64,000 bases of DNA, from the NCBI GenBank assembly GCA_010909165.1, contig MU008211.1, positions 62,001 through 126,000 of the forward strand, written 5' to 3'. Origin of the DNA: Anthoceros angustus. Its lineage: Eukaryota; Streptophyta; Anthocerotopsida; Anthocerotales; Anthocerotaceae. Position numbers and translations under genes: made by a program. This document shows positions 1-11,699 of the stretch, in pieces (the first letter of the stretch is position 1; each line of letters begins with the position of its first letter). The notes under the pieces were generated by a model that searched no databases, was not told the origin of the DNA, and saw nothing but the letters and a program-made list of their open reading frames with translations.

Positions 1-147
1 AGACATACCGAGTGTGAGCTCCGTATGGCGAACCCAAAAGGCCGCCAAAGAGCTCGCCTAGAGGGCGCAACCCACGTAACCACCGCCACCCACCAAACTA
101 GCTACCAGACCAAGAACAAGTCGGGGTAGGAAATCCACCAGCTAAAG

Positions 148-371
148 TGTTAGGATTTAGTAAGGCGGAGCTATATAATTAAAGTAGGCAAAAGAATTAT
201 AGATTATTATCAAAACACTCAACCAAAGGGGTTTTATACTACAAACTAACTAAGCGACTTTTCACTTGTATTTGCTCATATTTAGGTTAACTCAGCATTA
301 TATCTAGAATATATGTGGCATAATAGCTAACCCTAGTGACGTGGTTACATAAACCAGAGATGGTCTTAACA
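148..371 (-). repeat. 3' LTR of the copia element
   Basis: On the plus strand it begins TGTTAGGATT and ends CTTAACA, matching the other LTR almost throughout. Differences include a 4-5 base indel near the TATA-like stretch and a few substitutions. It is the downstream LTR because the element reads on the minus strand. Confidence 0.95.
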
Positions 372-380
372 CACCCCCTT
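372..380 (-). other. Polypurine tract of the copia element
   Basis: On the minus strand AAGGGGGTG directly precedes the 3' LTR. This is the expected place and composition for the plus-strand DNA primer of an LTR retrotransposon. Confidence 0.8.
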
Positions 381-792
381 AACCACGACACGGGGGATCA
401 GAGTGACACCAGCAATGATAAGCGCTACAGTCCACCTTGCGCTCACCTTGGCTGTGCACTCGCCATTGCGATTTTCCTGCTCGCCAAACATGTGCAAAAG
501 GAACTGCAGAAGCTGGTGCGCAAGACACAAGCACGGGGACGAGCGCAGGAACACAAGAGAAGGCATGAAGTAAAGAAACTAATCACGCTGGCGGGATGGG
601 ACTTCGAGCTGGCTCACGTTGTCAGTAAACCAGCGGGGCTGGAGGCAGAAAACACAATGCGAGTTGGTGACGAAGGCGGCTAGGAGCTCGAATCCCATTC
701 GGAGCGGGATATATTGGATAAGGACGCGAGAGCTTCATCCGGCAGACATCGGTGCTCATTACGCAGACAGATATGCTAACTGGTGGAAGATA

Positions 793-3226
793 CTAGAGTC
801 GAATCCCCATCTCTTCAAGAAAGAAACTGTGCTTAGCCTTAGGAAGGGCCTTGGTAAGCAGATCAGCTAGGTTCAGATCTGTGGGAATGTATTCAATCTT
901 CACAATCTTCCAACTCGAATGGGATCGAAATGGGTCATATTGTTCAATATGTTTCGTGAAAATGAACGGGATTGCCAACTAAAGCTATTGTGGATTGATT
1001 GTCGCAACATACGCGAGTTGGTTTGGCCTGTGGAAACTGGAGATCAGCAAGAAAAGTGCGTGCCCACTCTGCCTCCTTAGCTGAATCGGTCAGAGCCTTA
1101 TATTCAGCCTCGGTGGAGGAGAGGGCTACGGATACCTGCTTCTTCGTACTCCAAGTTACAACAGCGCCACACAATGTAAAGCAGTAAGCTGATAAACTAC
1201 GGCGAGTCTCGGGATCAGAGGCCCAATCTGCGTCAGCAAAGCCTTGAAGAATAAAATCTGACTCTGGAGAAACACCACGGTAACAGATTCCATATGTTGA
1301 TGTCCCTTTCAAATAACGCAGGATGCGTTTAACAGCGCCCCAATGATCCTTTCCAGGCTTTTCGAGGAACTGCGAAACGCAACTCACTGCATGCTGGATA
1401 TCTGGACGAGTCCAGCAGGCGATATAATTAAGACAGCCCACGGCATGGCGGTATGGGACATCCACCATGTCCTGAAATTCTTCATCAGTCTGTGGAGATT
1501 GCTCAGAGGTAAGCCTTGCACCAACAACCCCTGGTGTGCCAACTGATTTTGCTTGATCAAGATTGAAACGCTTCAGGGTTTCATTGACGTATTTTGTCTG
1601 GTGTAAGAAAAGAGTCTTCTGAGCACGATCCCTGAGAAGCTGAACTCCAAGTACGAAGGTGAGAGCACCTATGTCTTTCATCTCGTACTGTTTATGAAGC
1701 ATTTGCTTAATCCAGCTCATAAGCTCTCGGCTGTCTGATGCTAAAATAGCATCATCAACATATAGGGCTAATATAACGATGTGTCCTTTCCTGATGTAGA
1801 TGTACACGTTGGAATCGGCAGAACTCTGGGTAAAGCCTATCGATTTGAGGTAAGCATCGATCGTTTTATACCATTCCCTTGCACTCTGTTTGAGCCCATA
1901 TATGGTCTTTTTAAGCTTACATACCCAAGTTGGATGCTGCGGATCTACAAATCCCTCCGGCTGTTCCATAAAAATATCCTCCTCCAGCTCTCCATAAAGG
2001 AAAGCAGTGGATACATCCATCTGTTCTAAATCCCAGTCACGGGCAGCTGCTAAAGCCAGAATCATTCTAATGGATTGAGTTTTTACCACAGGACTGAAGG
2101 TATCGGTGTAATCTACGCCAGCCACTTGGGAAAACCCTCGAGCAACAAGTCTGGATTTGTATCTCGCAATCTGTCCTTGAGCATTAAGTTTGTGCTTAAA
2201 TACCCACTTGCAACTGACTGCCTTACGGCCAGCAGGCAGAGGACAAAGCTCCCAAGTTCCATTTTTGACGAGTGAATTAAACTCATCCTGTATTGAGGGA
2301 ATCCACTTGTCCTTATCACGGCCTGTGATTGCCTCCTTATATGATTTTGGTTCAGCTGGATGTTCCATGGAGGAGGAGAAAACAGCAGGTAATTTAGTTA
2401 TCAATCTAGAAGATCTGGTGTTCCGGAAATCTATAGCTTCATATGGTCGTTCATGCCACTGAGCTCTGGGGTTTCTTGTTCTGCTGGGATACCTAGGTTC
2501 AGCAGGAACAGATGCATCCGGAACAGGGATCTCGGGTTCAATAGGAGCAAGAGTATCTTGGTCATCATCAGAAGAGGCAACAACATCAACATCCACGAGA
2601 TCAGTTGTAGTTTCAGGTGCCACCAAATCAGTAGGTAAGTCCTCAGAGTGTGCTGCGAGAGGTTCCTGCAAATCATCATCTGACACACCTAAATCGGCAG
2701 GTGTTAAGTCATCCTCCTGCTGCGAAGCAGGCAAAGGAGATTCAAGCGGCGGATTTTCAGATGAAGAAGGTAAGTCACCCCCTGAACCACTAGCAGCCAC
2801 ACCCCCTGAAGGGAAAACCATATACAGATCTTGGGGAAATTCCGAAACAGCAGCATCAAAATCATCCTCAGTAAGGACAGGAGGAGTAGAAACATCAGCG
2901 AAATGAGAAGCAGCTGGCTGAGTAAGTTCCTTAAAAGTGACACTGCGTGCGAAAACACATGACCGAGAAATGGGGTCATATAGCTTGTAGGCTTTGGTTT
3001 CTTCACCATACCCAACAAAGATAAAGGGCCGAGCACGGGCATCTAACTTCTTACGTTGCTCTGCAGGGACATAAGCATATGCAGGGGACCCAAAGACACG
3101 AAGATGAAGTATACTAGGTCGACGCTGCCATAGAACTTCAAAAGGAGTACGCCGTACATAAGAAGACGATTCAAAATGTGGGTGAAATGACAATCGCCTA
3201 AAGATGCTTTTGGCAAGCCAGACCAT
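793..3226 (-). pseudogene. copia integrase C-terminus, reverse transcriptase and RNase H (frameshifted)
   Basis: One long open frame (944-3226) carries the end of integrase with the KLDARARPFIFVGY-type segment, an acidic and proline-rich linker, then reverse transcriptase with the copia hallmarks KWVFKHKL, DVSTAFLYG, the catalytic YVDD (in LALYVDDAIL) and GLKQSAREWY. RNase H follows with its DADWA and SSTEAEY motifs. The frame breaks just before the RNase H end; the last piece (KHIEQYD, IPTDLNLADLLTKALP) continues in another frame at 793-978. The upstream join to integrase is also out of frame, at about 3226-3318. Domain order and motifs are certain; this copy is not functional as read. Confidence 0.93.
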
Positions 3227-4300
3227 TGAAGCATGCTACGAGTCATGCCTAACAGAGTTTGTTGACGACGTTCTGCCACACCATTTTGTTGTTGGGTGTA
3301 GAACCCAAGTCGTCTCAAGATACCATGGCCAAGATGAAATTGGTCAAGGTCAATTCACAAACCGCCTCATTGTCGAATAAGCAATCAAGAAGCATGTTTA
3401 CGAACCATGGGGAGCTACCTTGAAACACCGAAAAGGTATCTGATTTCTTAGTAATAGGGTATGTCCAGCAATATCTGCTATAATCGTCAGTTAACGTAAG
3501 GTAGTAGTTGGAGCCACCCAAAGAAGGAACATGTATCTTGCCAGATATGTCTGTGTGCACAAGATCAAGGACGTTGGAAGTCCTGTGGGCAACAGCAGTT
3601 GGAAAAGGTAACTCCTTTTGCTTGGCCAGAATACAAGAGTCACAAAGGGGAAGTTCCTTAAAGCATTTGGGCAACGGTTCCCTATAGCAGTCCATGTTGG
3701 ACATTTTTAGAAGTTTGTTCTTGTTTGCATGTCCCAAACGAGCATGCCAAAGTTGAGCTAACGCGGACTGTGTGCTTGCAGCCACAAAAGCACTGTGGGC
3801 TGGTTGAGAGCATATATCCAGCTTGTAGAGGTCATCTACCAAGATCCCTCGAGCTAGGGAAACACCTTGAGCAGCATCTTTGTACGTAAGAGTACAACCA
3901 GATGCAGAGAAGCAGAGATCAAATTGTCGAAGCTTCATAAGCTGGCTGACAGACAGGAGGTGCTTGGCCATGGTAGGAACATATAAAACATGATCAAGCT
4001 GAAGAGCAGTGCCATCCTTCAGTCGAAAGGTACAAGAGCCCTTGCCATGAATTTTAAGGCCTGTCTGGGAAAGTTCATCTCCCAGCAGAACCTTCTCATT
4101 TGTTCTTGTGGGAGTGAAATTGGTAAGCAAGTTCTTGTTGTGGCAGATATGGGAAGTTGCTCCCGAATCCAGATACCATGAGTCACGTTCGCAAACGGAA
4201 ACATGGTGACACACAGTCATGACCACAGGCGGCTTGCTGGAGGAAGCAGCCGAAGAAGACCTGTCTTTGGAAACCGAATGCGCCTCAACCACCTTCTGGG
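3043..4300 (-). pseudogene. copia protease and integrase N-terminus/core (frameshifted)
   Basis: The aspartic protease is recognisable by WYLDSGATSHIC. It is followed by the gag-pre-integrase region with LWHARLGH and the zinc-binding CDSC of the HHCC module, and then by the start of the integrase core (VHTDISGK, LTDDYSRYCW). Near 3440 the frame is lost and the core continues in other frames; a piece at 3043-3318 has the conserved QQNGVAERR context. Loss of the frame inside the catalytic core means no intact integrase. Confidence 0.9.
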
Positions 4301-5671
4301 TTTTCTCGGCCTTTTTCGGTTCTCCATTTTTCTTCTTCTTACACTCGCGTTCCCAGTGCCCTTGTATGCCACACCAATTGCAAGATCCAGTACGCTTACC
4401 AGTTGCTGGTTTAGAAACACCGGCACCAGACGGGTTTCTGCCTTTCCCTTGAGATTTGGGTTTATTCAAGTAAAGGACCTTATCAGCCTTTGGTTTTCCA
4501 GGTGAATGGTGGCCCCGACTCTGCTCTTCTTGGAGTAAGGCTCCAACCACTTCAGTGAAGGAAATCTGAGGGGCCAGCCCAAGAGCTGCAGCTTGCTGTG
4601 CAGCATTTAGGATAGCACCGTAGCTAGATACAAAGGACTGATAACTTGGTGGCAAGCTACTCAGTAATTGCGCAACGGCATTGACATCATCAAGTTGTGT
4701 CCCCAATGAGATCAGCTGGGAACGTAGGAGCCTGAATTTGGCAATAAAGGTACCAACTTTCTCACCTTCCTTCATTCGCAGGGAGAACAGCTCGGTACGT
4801 ACATGGCACAGGGTATGAATGTTTCTCACATCATGTGTCTGTGCCAATTGCCTCCAGATGTCCTCAGCCTTTAAAAGATAGGCAACATCTGGAACGAGCA
4901 CTTCATCCAGCCCACTAATGAGCAAGGCACGAGCAACACTATTTGCGTTTGCCCATCTGTCCTTGTCATCTTGAGTGGCAGTGGGTAAAGGTTCGGGGTA
5001 CTGTCCTGTCACAACCAGCCAGACGTGTCGAGCCTCGAGTGCAGCTCGCATGCGGACACTCCATACAGGGTATTTAGTTCCATTAAACCTGTCACGTTCT
5101 TTGAACTCAATCGTGTAGTCGATAAACGCGGTCACAGCTACTGGGTAAACCAACAGAAGGATTTGAATGCGCAGGAGGGGCTGGTGGAATCGGTGGTGGA
5201 GGATTGGGGTGACAAGCACGGGAAGGTTTGGTGGAGGTGTCTTGGCGGAGCTTGCACATGACTTGCATACCAAGGCCGCCGCATAATTTCCACTTAAGCA
5301 CATGTGGTACCAAAGAGGAACCCCAAAGGCACCCGCGGTGATAAAACCCAGGATTGGGAACATACCACCGCTGAGAAGAAGGACCGCTGTGCCGACAAGC
5401 ATTGTGCAGGCCTCATGGCACGAAGCGCAGCGGAGGCGCTCGATGCAGAACCGCCAGAATCCGAGGCAGTCCCCGCATTGCTCACTGCAAATCGTCCCAG
5501 AGTTGTTGATGTGCCTTGTGTTTGTGTAGAGACCCCACCAGAATATGTTGCCGAACCAGACGCGGGAGGGCTACCACCAGCACCTGCGTGCGTTGAAGGA
5601 GAGCCCTGGCCGTCGGCATCCAAAGGGTCATCCTCGTCGCCGGAGCCGAACCGGATCCCCCTGTTGCTCAT
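4300..5671 (-). pseudogene. copia gag (frameshifted)
   Basis: The gag body (in the frame open over 3315-5402) has the usual plant copia capsid features: a segment around FNGTKYPVWSVRM, the LLKAEDIWRQL stretch, and a CCHC zinc knuckle CX2CX4HX4C (CNWCGIQGHWERECK) near 4340. The most likely start is the ATG at 5671, opening a Gly/Ser/Ala/Thr-rich N-terminus. That frame runs to 5294 and must shift to reach the capsid frame, so gag is broken once near 5300-5110. Confidence 0.85.
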
Positions 5672-5885
5672 TGCTGAAAGAAGTAACGAAGTCTGGCCGT
5701 GAACCTTCAAACGAAGGTCACGAGTCGCGAGACTCGACAGTTATGGTAAGCGACAGTTGGATTCTGCATCCATGTGCCGCTTGAAAGTTTAAATACTCTG
5801 CCGGAAATCGTGTTTGGCGATCAATCGATGGCCGATTCAAATCTCACCACAGTTGATTCTTGCGATTGATGCAGGAGCGCGCGCC

Positions 5886-6405
5886 TCAGCGAGACAGGAA
5901 AGTCGATCCTCTTTGTGATCTTCTTTTTGCCTTTGAATTCATAGATGTCTTGTAAAGTGCCAAGCTGATGGCTTCCTCCAAATCTGCTTCTGATTGTGGA
6001 AAACTTGGATTGTACCTCAACAAAAACCCTTCTAGCAGAGAGCAAATTGTGTCACATCTGTCAATCAGGTTGCGCAGTTGAATTTGCAGATTGCGAATTT
6101 CACCAAAACGCAAAGTGTGTTGCGGGCGTGGCATAGATTACATTCTGTCGTCGAGCTCGCGCTGCGTTGAAAGGCCTTCGACGACGCGAACTCTCCGCTC
6201 GCAGGAATCTATCTTGGGTAAAACCCTGCTCACAGTTGATGGCTTTTTCGAAATTCCGAGAATGATCTGAAAGTGTTCTCAAGCGAGATCTGACTGCTTT
6301 GGGACTTGCGCAATGGCTTTGTTCCCAAGGCGCGTTAGTCACGGGTCTTTCATTCCTTGAGAACCAGACTCTTTTCTCGAAATTACGACGAGGCATTCTT
6401 TCCAA
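5886..6405 (-). other. Two small ORFs in the copia leader, upstream of gag
   Basis: Two overlapping minus-strand ORFs occupy the leader between the primer-binding site and gag: 6100-6405 (101 codons, Arg-rich, its second Met opening MPRRNFEKRVW) and 5886-6134 (82 codons, opening MPRPQHTLRF, with an acidic amphipathic middle and a basic tail). They resemble no copia domain I know. They may be parts of one extra leader gene split by a frameshift, or chance ORFs. Confidence 0.4.
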
Positions 6406-6627
6406 AATTTCTTTCTCCGCTCATATCAGACAATTGCAGCGGAAAAATGTACTCTAATCTAGACATTAGAATACATGTCTGGAAGAAAAAATTGTGACCA
6501 CAGAATCCAGAAACCACAAAATTGTGATTAGTGGATATTGTAGTCCTCATTTTTTCTTCGACATATGTATGTATATGTGTAGACTAGCATCTCTACAAAT
6601 ATATATTCAATCAAGTATCTAGAAAGT

Positions 6628-6639
6628 GCTCTGATACCA
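6628..6639 (-). promoter_or_regulatory. Primer-binding site, initiator tRNA-Met type
   Basis: On the minus strand TGGTATCAGAGC follows the 5' LTR with no gap. This is the standard plant copia primer-binding site complementary to the 3' end of tRNA-iMet. Confidence 0.95.
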
Positions 6640-6868
6640 TGTTAGGATTTAGTAGAGCGGAGCTATATAAATTGTAAAGTAGGCAAAAAGAATTATAGAT
6701 TATTATCAAAACACTCAACCAAAGGGGTTTTTATACTACAAACTAACTAAACAGCTTTTCACTTGTATTTGTTCATATTTAGGTTAACTCAGCATTATAT
6801 CTAGAATATATGTGGCATAATAGCTAACCCTAGTGACGTGGTTACATAAACCAGAGATGGTCTTAACA
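6640..6868 (-). repeat. 5' LTR of the copia element
   Basis: A 229-bp copy of the 148-371 LTR with TG...CA ends. On the minus strand it is the upstream LTR and borders the primer-binding site. Confidence 0.95.
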
Positions 6869-6874
6869 AAAAGG

Positions 6875-7640
6875 AACTGAACAAAATCGGAAAAATAAAT
6901 TTCACCGCCACCGCAGAACACACGATCGCGCGCAACTCCGGGCACACTCAAGGCGTGAACCCGGCGGGCCCCACCCCAGAGCCGTAGGCAACAGGGCTAC
7001 ACCTGCCGTCGCGGACTCGGCCAACTGCCTCACCCGGAGGCACACTCTCACCGCGGAAGCTAGGCCTTGCCCGTCCGGACAGCCGGTCCGCAGCGGTGGG
7101 ACTCCTGCCCGAGCCTCGCCTCGCCTTGCACGCAGCGATCCTGCCGCCTCACTTGTCCTCAGCACTTTGCTGGTCTGCACACTGCACAGCGCGCCGCACC
7201 ACAATCACGCCCCGTACCACCGTGCCGCCCGCCATGGCGCCCACTTTAGCACGCTCCCTCCCGCGCTGCGCTGCTCCTGCTGCTCAAGCCCACTCCGCCC
7301 CGCTCCTTACCGCCCCCTCCGCCTTGCACCCGCGCCTCACCGCGCCTCACCCGGGCCCTCGCGCCCCGCTTGAGCACCTCCCCGCGTCGGGACCTTGAGC
7401 CGTACACGTGCGCCACGCAGTTCATGGCTCGCTGCATACCGCCAGCTCCAGCGCCACCCGTCCAAGCGCCCGCCGCGCCGCCCTCAGCCCGCCATGCCCC
7501 TCCTGGCCCCTCCTTGCGCTCCCTCAGCCTCCGCTCCCTCCCTCCTCACGCCCCGCTCCTCCTCACTCAGCTCCTCCTCTCCCTCCGTGGCCCGCTCGCC
7601 CGCTCACCCGTTGCATGACCGCGTCTTTGAGATGATGTGA
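6875..7640. other. GC- and CT-rich stretch without a recognisable gene
   Basis: Very C-rich on the plus strand, with overlapping Pro/Ser/Ala-rich ORFs in all frames that look like composition artefacts. There is no domain, no splice pattern and no repeat I can match elsewhere in the window. It could be the edge of another transposon or a CpG-rich leader. Confidence 0.5.
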
Positions 7641-7829
7641 ATATTAGTTTTTCCTCATCGTGTTTGAAGTTTGAACATAGTTTATCTGGGTGATGATATC
7701 CTTTAGAGATCATGGTCAAGCTAGCCTATAATAAAGTATTATATATTTTATTTTATTTTATTTTCATAACATGTTATGTATGTTTGCTCAAAATTCTAGG
7801 TTGAAGGGGAAAAAATTCATGGTGAATCC

Positions 7830-10800
7830 ATGCATGAGGAAGAAAACGAATACATTCACCCTCATGAACAAGTGGCTATAGAGATGGTGGAGGCACTTGG
7901 TGGAGTAAATTGCCGACTTGGTGAGGAAGAGGTAAATTCTTTGCCTAAGGAATTGAAGAGAATGCATACTGCAACCACATCTTTATGGACCGGAGCCAAA
8001 ACAAATTTCTTTGTCATTTACCTTATTATTGCTTAACGTCCGGAGGCATTGTTGGTCGGATGCATCTGAATACTATGTTGGAATTAATAGGGAGCTTAGG
8101 ACTCCGACAACAAGTTGCCCAAGAATAGAGCGAGATAAGAAAACTATTGAAGGATTTGGCCTGTCTTATAAATCTATACATGCTTGTCCAAATGACTCTA
8201 TTATTTCATGGCGAGCTCGACTCCGCTAATGTGCTGCAAGTGTGGGGCAAATAGATACGCGGATACAAAGGGCAAAAAATACCGTGAAGGTGTTGCGTTA
8301 TTTCCCATTAATTCCTAGGTTGAAGCAAATGTTTAGGTGCAAGAAGCTAGCTAGTATGATGTCTTGGCATGCAACATTTAAGTCTAGTGATGGGATCATG
8401 CGAATACCATCGATGAAGCGTGGGAATATGTGGACCAAACATTTCGAGTTTGCTATGGAGGCGCAATATTCGATTTGGGCTCGATGGGATTAACCCGTTT
8501 GGACACCGGAGTTCTCAATATTCCATTTGGCGGTACTTGTCAATTATAACTTGCCTCCATGGATGTCCATACGATGGACATATATTATTATCAATGATTA
8601 TTCGGTCCGAAGCAAGTGAAAATGCGACATTTATTTCCGCTTATTGAAGAGTTGAAGATATTGTGGGAAGAAGGCATAATAGTGGACGATATTTCTGGAG
8701 ATGGGAATGCTCAAAAACAATTTAGATTAAAAGCCTTATTGATGTGGACTATGCACGACTACCGTGATATACGGTCACTTCAAGCTTCAAACCAAAGGAA
8801 GCGGGCATGTCCAAATGTTGGGATAAACTTGAAGCACGCAGATCACCACACTAAAAATGACGATGATAAAAATTCTAGAATGCACTTGCCAGCAGGAGTT
8901 TAGAGTGGAAGAGAAGGACACATTTGATGGACGTGCTGTGACTGGAAGTGTTCTTCCGAGCGATGAACCTACAGCAACAGTTATCGTAAGAGAGAGTTTT
9001 TTACGGAAAACCGCAACTAAGGCGATTATTAGGCCTTGGGGTGTCACAAGCAATGAACCTTCAATTTTTTGGGAGCTTCCATATTGAAAGGTAGGTGTCG
9101 ATCCCGTTTTTTTATCCTTCACTTTAATATATCATAAACTGATTATGCTTTTTAGAACTTTGTAGCACTGAATGCTTACAATTATCATCAATATGCATAT
9201 GATGGCTGCAGGTGTTGCTAATTAGACACTTGTTTGATATCATTCACATTGGAAAGAACGTTAGTGAACAAATTATGAGGCACATTTGTGGGGAGTTTGA
9301 AACCCTTTCGAGTCGTAGAGATCTCGAACTATCAAATACCAAGCAGGAATGGTGGCCCAAGGGAGCTAACCTAAACCCAAGCCCAAGGGTAGGGCTGCTA
9401 GGGCTAGGGCATATACGCAAGCATCACTACCCCCAAGAAATAATAGGATAGGCAAAAAGAGGAAAAGGAAGAGGACAAGATGATGGTTGATGAAGGAACG
9501 CTTCGTGTGCATATGACTCCACCTTGGGTTCTTGGACATGGCACTAACTATTCTTATCCTAAAGCATTGGAGAAATTGAAGAGAAGGGTTTGCAACATCC
9601 GTATGCCCTGGTATGGGTCCAACTTAAACGTTGTTTTAAGAAAGGGACACGAGAGACAATTTCAGCAAGTCCCATGATCATCATCATTTGTTATGTGACA
9701 TATGGCCAATTGCCTTGAGAGGGTTGATACATCCACATGTGCATAAGGCTATATGTGATCTCGCAGAACTAATGCGTTGGCTTACCGCAAAAAGAAATTG
9801 TGAAGGATGAGATTCGCTATGAAGGTCAAAATTGGAGGTGATGTGCATTTTGAGAGAGAGTTTCCTACAACATTTCGACAAGCCGGTCCATCTTGTTATT
9901 CATCCGTGCGGAGGTTGAATTATGTGGGCCCACACGCTATCGTTGGATGTATTTTCTTGAACGCGACATGAAAGTGCTAAAGAACCTTGTACAAAAAGCT
10001 CGACCGGAAGGAAGCATGGCTTTAGGATATCTAGCACAAGAGAAAATGTTTTACTCTTCAGAATTCTTTGGAAATATCCATAATGCAGCTCCACGGATTT
10101 GGACAATGAAAGAAGATGTTACTCAAAGTGGGGAGTTGTTACAAGGATATGGAAAGACAAAGCATCTGTCAGATGTGGAAAGGAGTCAAGTGAGGAAAGT
10201 GATATTAGAGAACTCGGAGTGGACTAAGCAATGGAAAGAAGTATATGATGACAACGAAATCGAAGATTGCCCTTTTGTGGAGTGGTTACGATGAGGTGGA
10301 AAGATCTAAAAGGAACCGCATTAGAAATATATGGAAAGGAGGTGGTTGCACTTGTAAGAGGGCCATTTGAATCATGCGTTCTTATAGCATGATGTGGGCA
10401 TATGGACATCATATTCGGACGGCGGATCTTGATCTGGAAACAAACTTGTGATAGCATCATAACACAACTATATACATTTCTATGTATTGAAAACAGGTGA
10501 CCACGAACCCATTGCAGCAACTTGTATGTTGGACAAAGGAGAGGATTTATGAAGTTGATTTTGGAGTTACTACAAATATAAATGTGCTCAAGGTAAAGTG
10601 GTTCCACACCGGAATGAGGATAGGACAGAGAGAAGAGATGACTCCGGTATGGTCATGTTGAATCCAAACAAAAAGCGTTATCTCAAGAAAAGTCAAAGAC
10701 GAACCATTCGTTATGGTATCTCCGAAATTGAGGCGAGCTTTTATGCAAAATACCCAAAAATCTTGGAAACTTGTAGTTGGTACGCCCGTGGAACGTGTAG

Positions 10801-10900
10801 TAGAATGTGACGATTTTGATGGAAGACATGTCCATGAAGTGCTGGAATACAAGGATGACATGGAAGACGAGGATATCGATAGAAGACAAAGTGGAAGATG
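7830..10900 (+). pseudogene. CACTA (En/Spm) transposase TNP2, decayed
   Basis: Pieces on the plus strand, in order and interrupted by stops and frame changes, match the plant CACTA transposase. Near 8290-8500 is the tnp2 core (VLRYFPLIPRLK, MSWHATF, DDGIMR-like SDGIMR). Near 8540-8660 are YNLPPWM-like and LIEELKILWEEG segments. Near 8720-8800 is ALLMWTMHDY, and near 8930 a FDGR segment. At 9893-10294 is the DUF4218-type module (VELCGPTRYRWMYFLERDMK and KARPEGSMALGY). At 10510-10800 a DUF4216-like C-terminal part is visible (WTKERIYEVDFG). No terminal CACTA repeats were pinned down. The copy is clearly non-functional. Function in the family is cut-and-paste transposition with 3-bp target duplication. 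Confidence 0.85.
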
Positions 10901-11520
10901 ATCATGAGCATATCGATGGAACTAGATATGTAGTGGAAGATAACGATGAAATGGAAGATGAGGATATCGATGGAATATACGTTGTTGAAGATGACATGGA
11001 AGATGAAGATATTGATGGAAGACATGTAATCGAACAAGAAGCTGACATAGAAGATGAGGATATTGATGAAAGACATGTAGTCGAAGATGAAGATGACATG
11101 GAAGATGAAGACGACAGGGAAGATGATGGTGATAGTGATGATGAGGATGACAAGGAAGATGCGGATGATGAGGAAGACGAGGATGCAGGTAGAGAGGATA
11201 TCGATGAAGAGACTACGGAAGATGAGGAGGGTAGCGAAAATGAGAAGGACATGGAATCAGAAGACGAGGACGCCAACAAGGAAGAAGAGGAAGATGAGGA
11301 CAACAAGGAAGAAGAGGAAGATGTGGACGAAAGGGAAGATGAAGAGGAAAGTAAAGATGAGGATGATAAGGAAGATGAGGATGAAAGCAAAGATGAGGAT
11401 GAGGATGACAAGGAAGATGAGGATGAAAGCAAAGACGAGGATGACAAGGAAGATGAGGATGAAAGCAAAGATGAGGACGAAAGCGAGGATGACAATAAAA
11501 AGATGAGGACAACTGAATGA
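10807..11520 (+). CDS. Extremely acidic repetitive reading frame at the end of the CACTA transposase
   Basis: An open frame of 237 codons, mostly Asp and Glu with scattered Met, Lys and Ser. The first half is built of degenerate copies of a segment like MEDEDIDGRHV alternating with VVEDDDEM; the second half is a finer repeat such as DEDDKEDEDESK, encoded by GAAGATGAGGAT-type DNA. The segment DFDGRHVHEVLEY in the preceding transposase frame looks like the seed of the repeat, so the tail probably grew from the transposase C-terminus by slippage. One base shift near 10880 separates the two frames. No signal peptide or membrane segment. Whether any product is made is unknown; the antisense Ser-rich ORF is a mirror of the repeat. 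Confidence 0.5.
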   Translation: MTILMEDMSMKCWNTRMTWKTRISIEDKVEDDHEHIDGTRYVVEDNDEMEDEDIDGIYVVEDDMEDEDIDGRHVIEQEADIEDEDIDERHVVEDEDDMEDEDDREDDGDSDDEDDKEDADDEEDEDAGREDIDEETTEDEEGSENEKDMESEDEDANKEEEEDEDNKEEEEDVDEREDEEESKDEDDKEDEDESKDEDEDDKEDEDESKDEDDKEDEDESKDEDESEDDNKKMRTTE

Positions 11521-11699
11521 GCTACGATAGATATCATCTTACGACATCGATGAGGAATTGAGAATGAGCGATACGTCATGTATGCGGTGTTAGAAGGTTT
11601 TGAAATTTCAAAATGTGATACAATGCTTGGGGTTTGAGTTTGGTCTTAATTATAACATATACAAGGCTTGCTTATAATGTGTGAATTATTTTTACGATG

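Larger units (their letters stand above)
148..6868 (-). mobile_element. Ty1-copia LTR retrotransposon, structurally complete but coding-defective
   Basis: The element reads on the minus strand. Both ends are TG...CA LTRs of 224 and 229 bp that differ at only a handful of positions, so the insertion is fairly young. A primer-binding site complementary to initiator tRNA-Met abuts the 5' LTR and a purine run abuts the 3' LTR. The flanks are TAAAG on the left and AAAAG on the right, a possible 5-bp target duplication with one mismatch. Inside, in copia order, are gag, zinc knuckle, aspartic protease, integrase, reverse transcriptase and RNase H. The coding sequence is split over several frames, so this copy cannot make its polyprotein. 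The leader between the primer-binding site and gag is about 950 bp and holds two extra ORFs. Confidence 0.95.

Noticed and set aside
7067-7640. Pro/Ser-rich ORFs in the GC-rich tract
   Set aside because: Three overlapping frames are open at once, which reflects composition.
10902-11579. Minus-strand poly-Ser ORF of 225 codons
   Set aside because: Mirror image of the GAT/GAG/GAA repeat coding the acidic tail; pure low complexity.
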